The translations under genes and the position numbers were made by a program. The notes beneath the pieces were generated by a model, which was given only the letters and a program-made list of their open reading frames with translations, was not told the origin of the DNA and searched no databases. A DNA stretch of 14,196 bases from DATBHW01 sp046704085 (lineage in GTDB: Bacteria > Chloroflexota > Ktedonobacteria > Ktedonobacterales > DATBGS01): contig JBJKSJ010000092.1 in the NCBI GenBank assembly GCA_046704085.1, forward strand, positions 1 to 14,196, written 5' to 3'. Below, piece by piece: positions 4,355-12,016 of this stretch (within the stretch, counting starts at the first letter, position 1; every line of letters begins with the position of its first letter).

Positions 4355-6985
4355 TTAATCGCCGAGGGGCTGGACTGGCGGTTCCTGGCTATGGAACTTG
4401 ATCGCCGATTCCTCCGGCAGAATCGTCATCGGGCTGGGAATGGGCAGATGCTCTTCTGCGTGATCTTCGACCTCGACCAGATCGAGGGTTTCGGGCGCAA
4501 CTGGCGGCACGGCGTGGTCCGTCGCCGTCTGCGCCACCGCAGGCTCTGTTTCCTCGCCCGCTTGTGGCGCGCTGCCCTCGTCCTCTTCTATCGCTGGCAG
4601 CAAGGCTTCGCGCACGACTTCATCCATCGACTTTACGTAGGTGAAGCGCATGTCGTTGCGAATCTTGGCCGGAATCTCTGGCACGTCCTTGCGGTTCTCC
4701 TCTGGCACCAGGATGTCGCGGATGCCCACGCGATGCGCCGCCAGTGCCTTCTCTTTGAGGCCGCCGATGGGCAGCACGCGCCCGCGCAGGGTGATCTCGC
4801 CAGTCATCGCCAGGTCGTTGCGCACGGGCCTGCGCGTCAGCGCGGAGATGATCGCGGTCGCAATTGTGATCCCCGCCGAGGGGCCGTCCTTGGGGATCGC
4901 GCCTTCGGGCAGATGGATGTGCAGGTCCATCTGGTCGGCAAAATCCTCCGGCACCTTCAGTTCGTAGGCGCGCGAGCGGATATAAGAGAGCGCGGCGCGC
5001 GCCGACTCCTGCATTACGTCGCCAAGCTGCCCTGTCACCTGAAGCGAGCCTTTGCCTGGCATCGTGACGACCTCAACTGGCAGCAGCGTGCCGCCATGCT
5101 CGGTCCAGGCCAGCCCGGTGGCGACGCCGATCTGCCCGCGATCAACGGCGTGGTCGGGCGAGTAGCGCGGGATGCCCAGATACTGCTCGACATTCTGCGT
5201 CGTCAGGCGCAGGTGGCTCTCTGGCTTGAGCAGGATGCGCCGCGCCGACTTGCGACAGATCGCCGCGAGTTGCCGCTCCAGGCTGCGCACGCCCGCCTCG
5301 CGGGTGTAGCGCGAGATGATGTAGCGCATCACCTTCGGGCTGATCTGCACCTGCTTATCGCTCAGGCCATGCTCGCGCAAGACCTTGGGCAGCAGATACG
5401 TCCGCCCAATCGCCGCCTTCTCTTCTTCGGTATAGCCGGGGATTTCCACAATATCCATTCGGTCAGCCAGCGCGCGCGGAATCTGATAGCGCACGTTGCC
5501 GGTGCAAATAAAGAAGACCTCGGAGAGATCGTAGGCCAGTTCCAAATAGTGATCGGTGAAGGTGTTGTTTTGTTCGGGGTCCAGCACCTCCAGCAGCGCC
5601 GCCGAGGGGTCGCCGCGATAGTCGGAGGCCATCTTGTCGATCTCGTCGAGCAGGAAGACCGGGTTGCGCACGCCGACGGTTTTCATCGCCTGGATGATGC
5701 GCCCAGGCAGGGCGCCGACATACGTCCGGCGGTGGCCGCGAATCTCGGCCTCATCATGCACGCCGCCCAGCGAGATGCGGGCGAACTTGCGCCCCAGCGC
5801 GCGGGCGATTGAATGGCCCAGCGAGGTCTTGCCCACGCCTGGCGGTCCGATCAGGCAGAGGATCGGGCCTTTGTGCCCCGTCGCCTTCGCGCCGTTGCCG
5901 TTCTCGCGCTCCTCGCGCAGCATGCGCAACTGGCGCACGGCCAGGAACTCGATGATGCGCTCCTTGACCTTCTCCAGCCCGTAGTGATCCTCGTCCAGCA
6001 CCTGCTGCGCGTAGGCAATATCCAGCCGATCTTCGGTACGCTCGCTCCAGGGCAAGGCTAAGACCCAATCAAGATAATTGCGTAAAACGACCAGTTCGGC
6101 GGAATGCTGGGGCATGCGCTCCAGCCGATCAATCTCTTTGCGTACCTTGGCTTCGGCCTCTTCGGGCAGCCCCTTCTGCGTCAGGCGGTCGCGCAGTTCC
6201 TGCACCTCGCTGACCGTGTCGTGGCCCAGTTCTTCTTGAATCGCGCGCAGTTGCTCTTTGAGATAATATTCCTTTTGATTTTTGTCCACCTGTTGGCGCA
6301 CGCGCTGGCGAATCTTGGCTTCCAGTTCCAGCACTTCAATCTCATTGCCCAGCACCACACAGATTTTTTCCAGCCGCTCCAGTGGGTCCAGCGTGTCGAG
6401 CAGGTCAAGCTGGGTCAGATGCTCGCTGACGACATGGGCCGAGAGGACATCGGCCAGGCGCGCCGGATTTTTGAGGCTGATCACCGAGGTGATGTCTTCA
6501 TTGGAGAAGCGCCGATTCAGTTGGGCAAATTTCTCGAAGAGGCTGATCGCGTGGCGCACCAACGCTTCAGACTGTGGGCCGCTGGAGGTTGGCTCAACGG
6601 GCTTGTGAACCTCCGCCTTGAGGAATGGGTCGGTTTCGCCATATTGGATGATCTTGACCCGCCGGACGCCCTCGACCACCAGTTGGATGGTGTTTTCCTG
6701 GGGTTGGCGCTGAAAGCTGATGATGTCTACCAGCGTTGCGGTGGCATAGATGTCGTCAGGCTGTGGGTCGTCCAGTTCCGCCTTCATTTGCGTGGCGGCG
6801 ATGAACTGGCGATCATTGGCGATCGCTTCTTCGACGGCTCGTATCGACTTCTCCCGCCCGATGGTCAGTGTGACACGGGTGCGGGGGAAGACCACCGTGT
6901 TTTTGAGCGGCACCAGCGGATAGTGACGGTTGTTCCGTGGTTCCTCAACCAGTTCCGGTTGAGAAAGCTGCTCATGTTCGGCCAT
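4355..6985 (-). CDS. lon: ATP-dependent Lon protease
   Basis: This 876-aa cytosolic AAA+ serine protease degrades misfolded and regulatory proteins. The N-terminal LON substrate domain covers about residues 22-210 (YPLVPLKNTVVFP start), followed by a coiled-coil stretch (215-295). The AAA+ module has Walker A GPPGVGKT (380-387) and Walker B VFLLDEID (443-450). The protease domain carries the Ser-Lys dyad, S703 in PKDGPSAG and K746 in GGLKEK, 43 residues apart as in E. coli Lon. An acidic Pro/Glu-rich tail of about 80 residues (799-876) extends beyond the normal end. Start ATG 6985 has GAGGA 9-10 nt upstream and gives the usual short lead into the LON domain; the open frame to 7075 has no ribosome binding site. 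The gene follows clpX with a 312-nt gap containing a terminator and a possible promoter, so it is probably a separate unit in a proteostasis cluster. Confidence 0.97.
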   Translation of the reverse strand: MAEHEQLSQPELVEEPRNNRHYPLVPLKNTVVFPRTRVTLTIGREKSIRAVEEAIANDRQFIAATQMKAELDDPQPDDIYATATLVDIISFQRQPQENTIQLVVEGVRRVKIIQYGETDPFLKAEVHKPVEPTSSGPQSEALVRHAISLFEKFAQLNRRFSNEDITSVISLKNPARLADVLSAHVVSEHLTQLDLLDTLDPLERLEKICVVLGNEIEVLELEAKIRQRVRQQVDKNQKEYYLKEQLRAIQEELGHDTVSEVQELRDRLTQKGLPEEAEAKVRKEIDRLERMPQHSAELVVLRNYLDWVLALPWSERTEDRLDIAYAQQVLDEDHYGLEKVKERIIEFLAVRQLRMLREERENGNGAKATGHKGPILCLIGPPGVGKTSLGHSIARALGRKFARISLGGVHDEAEIRGHRRTYVGALPGRIIQAMKTVGVRNPVFLLDEIDKMASDYRGDPSAALLEVLDPEQNNTFTDHYLELAYDLSEVFFICTGNVRYQIPRALADRMDIVEIPGYTEEEKAAIGRTYLLPKVLREHGLSDKQVQISPKVMRYIISRYTREAGVRSLERQLAAICRKSARRILLKPESHLRLTTQNVEQYLGIPRYSPDHAVDRGQIGVATGLAWTEHGGTLLPVEVVTMPGKGSLQVTGQLGDVMQESARAALSYIRSRAYELKVPEDFADQMDLHIHLPEGAIPKDGPSAGITIATAIISALTRRPVRNDLAMTGEITLRGRVLPIGGLKEKALAAHRVGIRDILVPEENRKDVPEIPAKIRNDMRFTYVKSMDEVVREALLPAIEEDEGSAPQAGEETEPAVAQTATDHAVPPVAPETLDLVEVEDHAEEHLPIPSPMTILPEESAIKFHSQEPPVQPLGD

Positions 6986-7016
6986 TCTGGCATCCTCGCT
7001 AGCCTGTGGGTAAGGT

Positions 7017-7022
7017 ATTCTA
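7017..7022 (-). promoter_or_regulatory. Candidate -10 box of the lon promoter
   Basis: The minus strand reads TAGAAT, with a start predicted near 7010 and a 25-nt leader to the lon ATG. The -35 region (TTATGA or TATGAA) is poor. No CIRCE or HAIR heat-shock operator was recognised. Confidence 0.35.
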
Positions 7023-7080
7023 GTGAAGCTCTCTATTCTTTCATAACGAGCATATCGCTGATCTGATGTTCGCATAGCCC

Positions 7081-7140
7081 AAAAAGATGACTCAGGTCTC
7101 AGGAAGCATCCTACAACCTACCGAGCGCCTGAGTCGGCTT
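7081..7140 (-). terminator. Rho-independent terminator between clpX and lon
   Basis: On the minus strand GACTCAGG (7128-7135) pairs with CCTGAGTC (7089-7096), with further inner pairing of CTCGG and CCTGAG around one bulge. ATCTTTTTG follows. This is the only hairpin in the window with a clear U-tract. It should end the tig-clpX transcript, with possible partial readthrough into lon. Confidence 0.7.
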
Positions 7141-7148
7141 CAAGTTAT

Positions 7149-7297
7149 GCGGGCGGTTACAACCGCGCCTACGGGCGGCCAGAGGCCGCCATGAAACCCG
7201 CCTGCGCGGGTTAAGACGAACACAGCCATGCCTGGGGCGGGGAACCTGCGCAGGCAGGTTTCATGGCGTAGCCCTTAGGCGCGGTTTCAACCGTCTG
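7149..7297. repeat. 149-bp imperfect palindrome with REP-like arms (copies 4 and 5)
   Basis: The left arm (7149-7212) and the reverse complement of the right arm (7242-7297) align along their whole length, with an 8-nt gap and a few substitutions, around a centre of about 30 nt. Each arm carries the family core (minus-strand CGTAGGCGCGG at 7163-7173; plus-strand CTTAGGCGCGG at 7274-7284) and a second block GCCATGAAACC(C/T)GCC. The element starts directly after the clpX stop codon. It resembles a MITE or paired REP unit. No coding capacity is seen. Confidence 0.8.
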
Positions 7298-8557
7298 CTA
7301 CGCGGATTCATCCTCCAGCAGTTCGGCCTGACGCTGCTCGTTGCGCGTCAGCAGCGCGGGCTTGATGCTCTGGCTGATCACTTCCCCGTTGATGACCACC
7401 TTCTTCACATCCGTGCGCGAAGGTAACTCATACATCACATCCAGCAAGACTTCCTCGATGATCGTGCGCAGGCCACGCGCGCCGGTCTTGTGCTTGAGCG
7501 CGCTTTCGGCGGCAGCATCCAGCGCTTCTGGCGTGAAGACCAGTTCGACGCGATCAAGCTGAAGGAACTTCTGATACTGCTTGATGATCGCGTTCTTGGG
7601 TTCGGTCAAGATACGCACCAGCGCTGCCTTGTCCAGATCCTCCAGGCTGACGACAACTGGCAGACGGCCTACAAACTCTGGGATCAGCCCAAACTTGAGC
7701 AGGTCTTCGGGGATCAGATGGGAGAGCGCGGCGGTGGTGGCGGCGGGCGAGTCGTCGAGAGTGGCTTTGAACCCCATCGTCTTGTTGCTGCCTAGCCGCT
7801 GCTCGACAATCTTGTCGAGACCCTCAAAGGCGCCGCCGCAAATAAAGAGAATGTTCGCGGTGTTGATCTGAATGAAATCCTGGTGCGGATGCTTGCGCCC
7901 GCCCTGGGGCGGAACGTTCGCCACCGTGCCTTCGATGATCTTGAGGAGCGCCTGCTGCACGCCCTCGCCGGAGACATCGCGCGTGATCGACGGGTTATCC
8001 GCCTTGCGCGCGATCTTATCGATCTCGTCGATATAGACGATGCCCCGCTCGGCGCGGGCGATGTCAAAGTCGGCCATCTGGATCAGCCGCAGCAGAATGT
8101 TTTCCACATCTTCGCCCACGTAGCCCGCTTCGGTGAGCGCCGTCGCGTCGGCGATGCAGAAAGGCACATCCAGAATCTTGGCGAGCGTCTGCGCCAGCAG
8201 CGTCTTGCCGCAGCCAGTGGGGCCGATCAAGAGGATGTTGCTCTTGCCCAGTTCCACGTCATCGATCTGCATCCCGGCGTTGATGCGCTTGTAGTGATTA
8301 TAGACCGCAACGGAGAGCGTCTTTTTGGCTTTCTCCTGGCCGATCACGTAGCTGTTGAGCTGCTCGCAAATCTTCTTGGGTGTCGGCACCTTGCTGCTCG
8401 TGCCGCGCGCCTTCGGCGTGACGGTGGTATGCTCTTCCTCGATAATCTCGCGGCAGAGGTCAATGCACTCGTCACAGATATAGACGCCTCCTGGCCCGGC
8501 AATCAATCGCTGCACCTGATCTTGACTCTTGCCACAAAACGAGCAGCGATAAGTCAT
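7298..8557 (-). CDS. clpX: ATP-dependent Clp protease ATP-binding subunit ClpX
   Basis: This 419-aa AAA+ unfoldase recognises tagged substrates and feeds them to ClpP. The N-terminal zinc-binding domain has C5, C8, C28 and C31 (CSFC...CDEC). The AAA+ domain has Walker A GPTGCGKT (112-119), pore loop GYVG (145-148), Walker B IVYIDEID (173-180) and the sensor-2 region TGARGLR. The ClpP-docking loop reads MGF (261-263) where E. coli has IGF, so docking is probably retained. The gene lies 41 nt after the trigger factor stop and is probably in the same operon. Start ATG 8557 has AAAGGA 7 nt upstream and matches the family start; ATG 8584 (nine residues earlier, AGAGGAG close upstream) is a real alternative. 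No clpP lies beside it, unlike the common tig-clpP-clpX order. A large palindrome and a terminator follow. Confidence 0.97.
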   Translation of the reverse strand: MTYRCSFCGKSQDQVQRLIAGPGGVYICDECIDLCREIIEEEHTTVTPKARGTSSKVPTPKKICEQLNSYVIGQEKAKKTLSVAVYNHYKRINAGMQIDDVELGKSNILLIGPTGCGKTLLAQTLAKILDVPFCIADATALTEAGYVGEDVENILLRLIQMADFDIARAERGIVYIDEIDKIARKADNPSITRDVSGEGVQQALLKIIEGTVANVPPQGGRKHPHQDFIQINTANILFICGGAFEGLDKIVEQRLGSNKTMGFKATLDDSPAATTAALSHLIPEDLLKFGLIPEFVGRLPVVVSLEDLDKAALVRILTEPKNAIIKQYQKFLQLDRVELVFTPEALDAAAESALKHKTGARGLRTIIEEVLLDVMYELPSRTDVKKVVINGEVISQSIKPALLTRNEQRQAELLEDESA

Positions 8558-8598
8558 GCGGCTTCCTTTGGTGGTACTTGGCATATGCTCCTCTGCTT

Positions 8599-9993
8599 TT
8601 AGATGTTGGCTCCGCTTTCCTCAGCTTCTGGGGCCGGACTGGCGATGTCTGGCTCGGTCAGTGCTGCGGTCGCGGGAGCGGGGCCTTCCTCTGTTTCCGT
8701 TTGTGGCTCGGTTACGGGTTTCGTCGCGTTTTCGATCAAGAAGGCGCGGGCTTTGTCACGCTTGATGCTTGCCTCCAGCCGCTGCCGCGCGGTGGCCGAA
8801 AGCTGGTTGACTCGCTGAGGGCGCGCCGCGCCCAGGCGAGCGTAGAGATCAAGCAGGGATTGCAGTTCAGTGGGGCTAACAGTCAAATGCTCCTGGTCGG
8901 CAATGGCCTCCAGGACCAGATCGGTGCGGGCGTGCCGTTCGGCTTCGGGTTCGAGTTCTTTCTTATAATCTTCGGCGCTCTTCTGGCTGAGCATGAGGAA
9001 CTGGTCCATGCTCATCTGCTGCTGTTGCAGCAAATGCTCCATCTGATGATAGAGTGAATCGGCCTCTTCTTCGACCAGAATGTGGTGCAGGTCCACTTTG
9101 GCCTGCTCGGTGGCTGCGTCCAGAATCTTGGCCTCCAGATCGCGCTGCGCCTGGGTCGTGCGGCTCTGGAGCAGTTGCTTGTGTATATCCGCGCGCAGTT
9201 CGTCAAGGGTCTGATACTTCCCGGCGCCCCTGGCGAGGTCGTCGTCCAGGGGGGGCAGGTCTTTCTGCTTCACGGCCTTGATCGTGACGGTATACTGCGC
9301 CTCTTTGCCTGCCAGGTCCGTATTCGTATAATCTTCAGGGATGGTTGTCGTAAACTCTTTGGTCTCGCCCTCCTGCATCCCCACGACCTGCGCGTCCATC
9401 CCGCTGAACAGCCCTGAGCGCTCGTCGCTCAGCTCGAACTCGTTGTCCTTCAGGTCGCTGATAGTCCGCTCGCCGACCTTCAGGGTGAGGTTGACCGTCA
9501 CGCGGTCGCCGATCTGTGCGGGCCGCTCGACAGGCGCCCAGATGGCCTGCTGCTCCTGATAGTCGGCCAGCACCTTGTTCACGTCTTCATCGGTTACAGT
9601 GACTTCAGGTTTCTCGACATGAATGGAGCGGTAGTCGCCAAGTTCAACGGGGGAGAGGACGGGAACGGTGGCTTTGAAGTGGTAGGGCTGGCCGGGTTCC
9701 ATTGGCGCCGCGTCAACGTCGGCCTGGCCGATGGGCGTTAACTGATGGTCTTTGACAGCCTGTTTGTAGGTCTGGTTGATCAGGTCGTCCAGACCTTCTT
9801 GATAGATGGCCTCTTTGCCGATCATGCGCTCCAGCATGGTACGGGGAGCGTGTCCGCGCCGGAAACCAGGAACGGTATATTTCTGCGCCAGTTTATGATA
9901 AGCCCGGTCAGAGGCTTTCTCAACTTCGTCCCAGTCCAGCTCAACATCCAGAATGGCCTCGCTTTGGGGCGTTCGTTCAATGGTGATCTTCAC
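8599..9993 (-). CDS. tig: Trigger factor (ribosome-associated chaperone and prolyl isomerase)
   Basis: This 464-aa chaperone binds the ribosome exit tunnel and assists folding of nascent chains. The N-terminal ribosome-binding domain (about 1-115) has the signature loop GFRRGHAP (43-50). The FKBP-like prolyl isomerase domain spans about 158-242. The helical C-terminal chaperone domain spans about 250-425. A variable acidic Pro/Ala/Glu tail (427-464) ends the protein. The start is GTG 9993, giving MKITIERTP, which matches the family start, with GGAG 6 nt upstream. The same frame stays open to 10305, but that would run into the tRNA-Gly gene and adds no family sequence. A promoter with TGGTATAAT lies 65 nt upstream. 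clpX follows in the same direction, so folding and unfolding activities are co-expressed. Confidence 0.96.
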   Translation of the reverse strand: MKITIERTPQSEAILDVELDWDEVEKASDRAYHKLAQKYTVPGFRRGHAPRTMLERMIGKEAIYQEGLDDLINQTYKQAVKDHQLTPIGQADVDAAPMEPGQPYHFKATVPVLSPVELGDYRSIHVEKPEVTVTDEDVNKVLADYQEQQAIWAPVERPAQIGDRVTVNLTLKVGERTISDLKDNEFELSDERSGLFSGMDAQVVGMQEGETKEFTTTIPEDYTNTDLAGKEAQYTVTIKAVKQKDLPPLDDDLARGAGKYQTLDELRADIHKQLLQSRTTQAQRDLEAKILDAATEQAKVDLHHILVEEEADSLYHQMEHLLQQQQMSMDQFLMLSQKSAEDYKKELEPEAERHARTDLVLEAIADQEHLTVSPTELQSLLDLYARLGAARPQRVNQLSATARQRLEASIKRDKARAFLIENATKPVTEPQTETEEGPAPATAALTEPDIASPAPEAEESGANI

Positions 9994-10057
9994 ACATTTC
10001 TCCAGCACTGTGTTGGGGTGATTGCCAACAACCCAGGAACAGCATCTCTCTTTAAGA

Positions 10058-10066
10058 ATTATACCA
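10058..10066 (-). promoter_or_regulatory. Extended -10 promoter of the tig-clpX operon
   Basis: The minus strand reads TGGTATAAT, a perfect -10 hexamer with a TG extension. No good -35 hexamer is seen. The predicted start near 10051 leaves a leader of about 57 nt before the GTG start at 9993. The 10067-10260 stretch upstream shows nothing else recognisable. Confidence 0.6.
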
Positions 10067-10260
10067 TCGATCTGGTAGCGCCTGGCCCAACCACACAGCT
10101 TTCCAGCGCGGCGCATCCACTCGTCCCGCATCGCCGAAACTGCCCCTGGCAGCAAACGGCAGGTGAAGACGCAAGAGTTAGCCGCGTCAGGCCCAACGCC
10201 GGGCGCGGGCGCGTGGAGGAAAGCACACAGGAACAGCGATACGCAGCCGTCCAGGTGAAC

Positions 10261-10335
<75 letters not shown>

Positions 10336-10405
10336 AAACATGGGCATCATGTCAATATTTCAATACCCTCAGCGGGTCGAACCAGTGAACCACCTATCAA
10401 GCGGG

Positions 10406-10487
10406 TGGGCGGTGAGGGACTCGAACCCTCACGTCTCTCGACAGCAGATCCTAAGTCTGCCCTGTCTGCCAATTTCAGCAACCGCCC
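10406..10487 (-). tRNA. tRNA-Leu (anticodon UAG)
   Basis: This 82-nt class II tRNA has acceptor GGGCGGT (from 10487) matched, through one G-U pair, by ACCGCCC (10407-10413). The anticodon stem GCAGA/TCTGC encloses the loop CTTAGGA with anticodon TAG. The long variable arm (TGTCGAGAGACG region) is typical of tRNA-Leu. The T arm is GAGGGTTCGAGTCCCTC. The discriminator is A (10406). The next bases are CCC, so CCA is not encoded and must be added by the CCA enzyme. Confidence 0.96.
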
Positions 10488-10548
10488 GGATGGGATGACA
10501 CCCCAGCCGACCTGAAGAGCATAGCGATTGCTCGCAGGTCCACTCAAA

Positions 10549-10578
10549 ATGATACCTCTCTCTGAAGGCAGGTGTCAA
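10549..10578 (-). promoter_or_regulatory. Promoter of the tRNA-Leu/tRNA-Gly unit
   Basis: The minus strand has a perfect TTGACA (10573-10578), an 18-nt spacer and TATCAT (10549-10554). The predicted start near 10542 lies about 55 nt before the tRNA-Leu 5' end. A stable-RNA promoter of this strength fits the genes. Confidence 0.75.
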
Positions 10579-10637
10579 GCCTTATAGCACGAATGCTGGC
10601 AACGGGCAAATGATCAGGTGCGCCGGGCGCGTAGCTA

Positions 10638-10646
10638 TGTTACAAT
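10638..10646 (+). promoter_or_regulatory. Extended -10 promoter of the 131-aa gene
   Basis: The plus strand reads TGTTACAAT, one mismatch from an ideal extended -10. The start near 10653 gives a leader of about 112 nt. The leader is GC-rich with only weak self-complementarity (GCGGGTC with GACCGC). No known riboswitch was recognised. It is divergent from the tRNA promoter. Confidence 0.5.
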
Positions 10647-10765
10647 AAAGGTGCGTGCTGCGGGTCTGGCGAGCGGGCGGATGCCTGCTGGACCGCAGAG
10701 AAAACTGATCTGGACTTATTTCCTAGCTTCCGGCAGGGCGCGTGCTTTACGAGGAGGGTTCCACG

Positions 10766-11161
10766 ATGGCTGATAGCTCCTATGGCGAGGGACTGGGCTT
10801 TGAGGTGCTGGCGTCGTCGCTGCGGGCCGACGCGGGCGATACCAAAACATTTCTGGAGGTCATGGCGAGTAAGCTCGGCGGCGCGCTCCCCGCGCGCACG
10901 GCGGTGGAGCGCGAGTCACACCTGTTCTCGCGCGATAAGCCAGTCAAGATGATCAGCATCGAGCTTGGGGAGTATCGCTATCAGATCGGCCAGGCGCACG
11001 GCACGCTCACCGCCCAGCGCACGCGCGTGGTGCGCGGCATCGCCCTCAAGACCGAAGCCCTGGGCGTCGATGACTGGCTGGACAACCTCTCGCAAGGGCT
11101 GATGGAACTTGCCCAGCAAAGTGCCCAGGATCGCGCCGCCCTCCAACGCATGCTGATGTAA
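10766..11161 (+). CDS. Conserved hypothetical protein, 131 aa
   Basis: This is a soluble 131-aa protein of unknown function. The start at ATG 10766 has a very strong AGGAGG 9 nt upstream; the GTG at 10742 overlaps nothing useful and is rejected. Residues 11-40 form an amphipathic helical segment (FEVLASSLRADAGDTKTFLE). Residues 60-95 look like beta strands (MISIELGEYRYQI, then RTRVVRGIALKTE). Residues 100-131 form a C-terminal helix ending in RAALQRMLM. There are no cysteines, signal peptide or membrane segments. The layout and the phrase VVRGIALK resemble uncharacterised proteins I recall from Actinobacteria and Chloroflexota, with no assigned function. It is the only gene on this strand and its stop lies 3 nt from the stop of a convergent membrane-protein gene. 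It has its own promoter. Confidence 0.85.
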   Translation: MADSSYGEGLGFEVLASSLRADAGDTKTFLEVMASKLGGALPARTAVERESHLFSRDKPVKMISIELGEYRYQIGQAHGTLTAQRTRVVRGIALKTEALGVDDWLDNLSQGLMELAQQSAQDRAALQRMLM

Positions 11162-11164
11162 GCC

Positions 11165-11491
11165 TTATCCGCCGAGAAAACCGCCCAGGATCGCCTCAAT
11201 GCACCCCTCGGCGCAGCCCTCGCCCAGCGCCTCTCTGCCGCGCCGGGTCAGCAGCATGGAGGAGAAAGCCAGCAGCAGGACAAGGCCAATCACCCCTGCC
11301 GCAACACCAAGGAAGATCATCTGGGTGTGCCCCTGCGTCAGGGCTGCCCCGATGAATGGCCCGGCCAGAACCGCCAGGATGAGGAGCAGGCATCCGCAAC
11401 CTTGGAGTCTGGACACGCGCCTGCGCGGCCTGGCCTGGCCTTGTGGAGCATACTGCCCCTGGGGATAATACTGATTGTATGGGTCGTTCAT
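11165..11491 (-). CDS. Small two-helix membrane protein, 108 aa
   Basis: This is an uncharacterised 108-aa membrane protein. Residues 1-20 are Tyr/Gln/Pro-rich (MNDPYNQYYPQGQYAPQGQ), similar in style to the N-terminus of the DUF4870 protein at 3319-3981. A basic patch RPRRR (21-25) is followed by two predicted transmembrane helices at about 34-51 and 58-81. The C-terminus is short and unusual: GEGCAEGCIEAILGGFLGG, with two Cys spaced by three residues and a Gly-rich end. C32 and C34 sit at the start of the first helix. ATG 11491 has GGGAGG 6 nt upstream; the longer open frame to 11575 is unlikely. The stop is 3 nt from that of the convergent 131-aa gene. The Cys pairs could be a metal or lipid-modification site, but nothing proves it. 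Confidence 0.75.
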   Translation of the reverse strand: MNDPYNQYYPQGQYAPQGQARPRRRVSRLQGCGCLLLILAVLAGPFIGAALTQGHTQMIFLGVAAGVIGLVLLLAFSSMLLTRRGREALGEGCAEGCIEAILGGFLGG

Positions 11492-11552
11492 GCTGTCCCT
11501 CCCTGAGACTTCTGCCTCAGCAGAACCAGCGCCCTTGCCAAACCCCAGCACA

Positions 11553-11561
11553 AGCATATCA
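11553..11561 (-). promoter_or_regulatory. Possible extended -10 promoter of the 108-aa gene
   Basis: The minus strand reads TGATATGCT, with a leader of about 55 nt to ATG 11491. No -35 element is clear. Readthrough from the gene at 11594-11893 (102-nt gap) is an alternative. Confidence 0.35.
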
Positions 11562-11593
11562 CCCAGGGGAAGCATGCGCTATAAAATCCATCG

Positions 11594-11893
11594 CTAGCCC
11601 GGCATTGGGTCGGCTGCCGCTTTGCGATAACTTGCCAGCCGGTTGCCCAGCCGCAGCATCTGAACGCTCAGCCATGCGGCAGCCCGGCGATCCATGCTCG
11701 CACGCTCTGGCTGCTCGCCTTTCAACTCATCCAGCAAGCGCGCCTGCTCCGAGTGACGCAGTAACTCTTGATGATGCCCACGTACCATCTCATAAGGAGT
11801 GCGGAAAGAACTGTCGGCGTAGTTCGGTGGCAACATGTCTGGGTTCCATTCCAGGCCAGCGCCGCTGGCGGGGTCGAACGCTTTCAATAACAT
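11594..11893 (-). CDS. Small hypothetical protein, 99 aa
   Basis: This is an uncharacterised 99-aa protein. The N-terminal 33 residues are loop-like and rich in Pro, Asp and Asn. A helical segment follows (YEMVRGHHQELLRHSEQARL, 34-53), then a hydrophilic break, and a second basic amphipathic helix (RRAAAWLSVQMLRLGNRLAS, 69-88). There are no membrane segments or cysteines. I recall small Ktedonobacterial proteins with a similar HHxELLRxxEQ helix, which supports it being real, but no function is known. The start at ATG 11893 has only a weak AAAGA ahead of it; ATG at residue 20 is possible. It is read in the same direction as the 108-aa membrane-protein gene 102 nt downstream and could share its transcript. 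Confidence 0.6.
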   Translation of the reverse strand: MLLKAFDPASGAGLEWNPDMLPPNYADSSFRTPYEMVRGHHQELLRHSEQARLLDELKGEQPERASMDRRAAAWLSVQMLRLGNRLASYRKAAADPMPG

Positions 11894-12016
11894 TCTTTAT
11901 GGCGCAAGTGTACCTGGAAAGAACCCACCGCGCAGCCAGCGCGGTCACATCCTGGCTGTGGCCTGGCATCCCTCCCAGATGTGAGATGCACCGCTTTACC
12001 ACGCCGCCACTAAGCC

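Noticed and set aside
4391..5812. Long plus-strand open frame (473 codons) opposite lon
   Set aside because: It is antisense to a well-conserved lon gene, has no family resemblance, and long shadow frames are expected in GC-rich coding DNA. The same applies to 6104-7066, 12409-13158 and 173-1066 on the plus strand.
6986..7075. Longer lon start at 7075
   Set aside because: It has no Shine-Dalgarno sequence, covers the candidate -10 box, and adds 30 residues not seen in the family.
7089..7135. Inverted repeat GACTCAGG/CCTGAGTC as a heat-shock operator of lon
   Set aside because: The 31-nt spacing does not fit CIRCE or HAIR, and the U-tract after the second arm on the minus strand fits a terminator much better.
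10653..10765. Riboswitch in the 112-nt leader of the 131-aa gene
   Set aside because: Only weak self-pairing is visible and no known aptamer motif was recognised.
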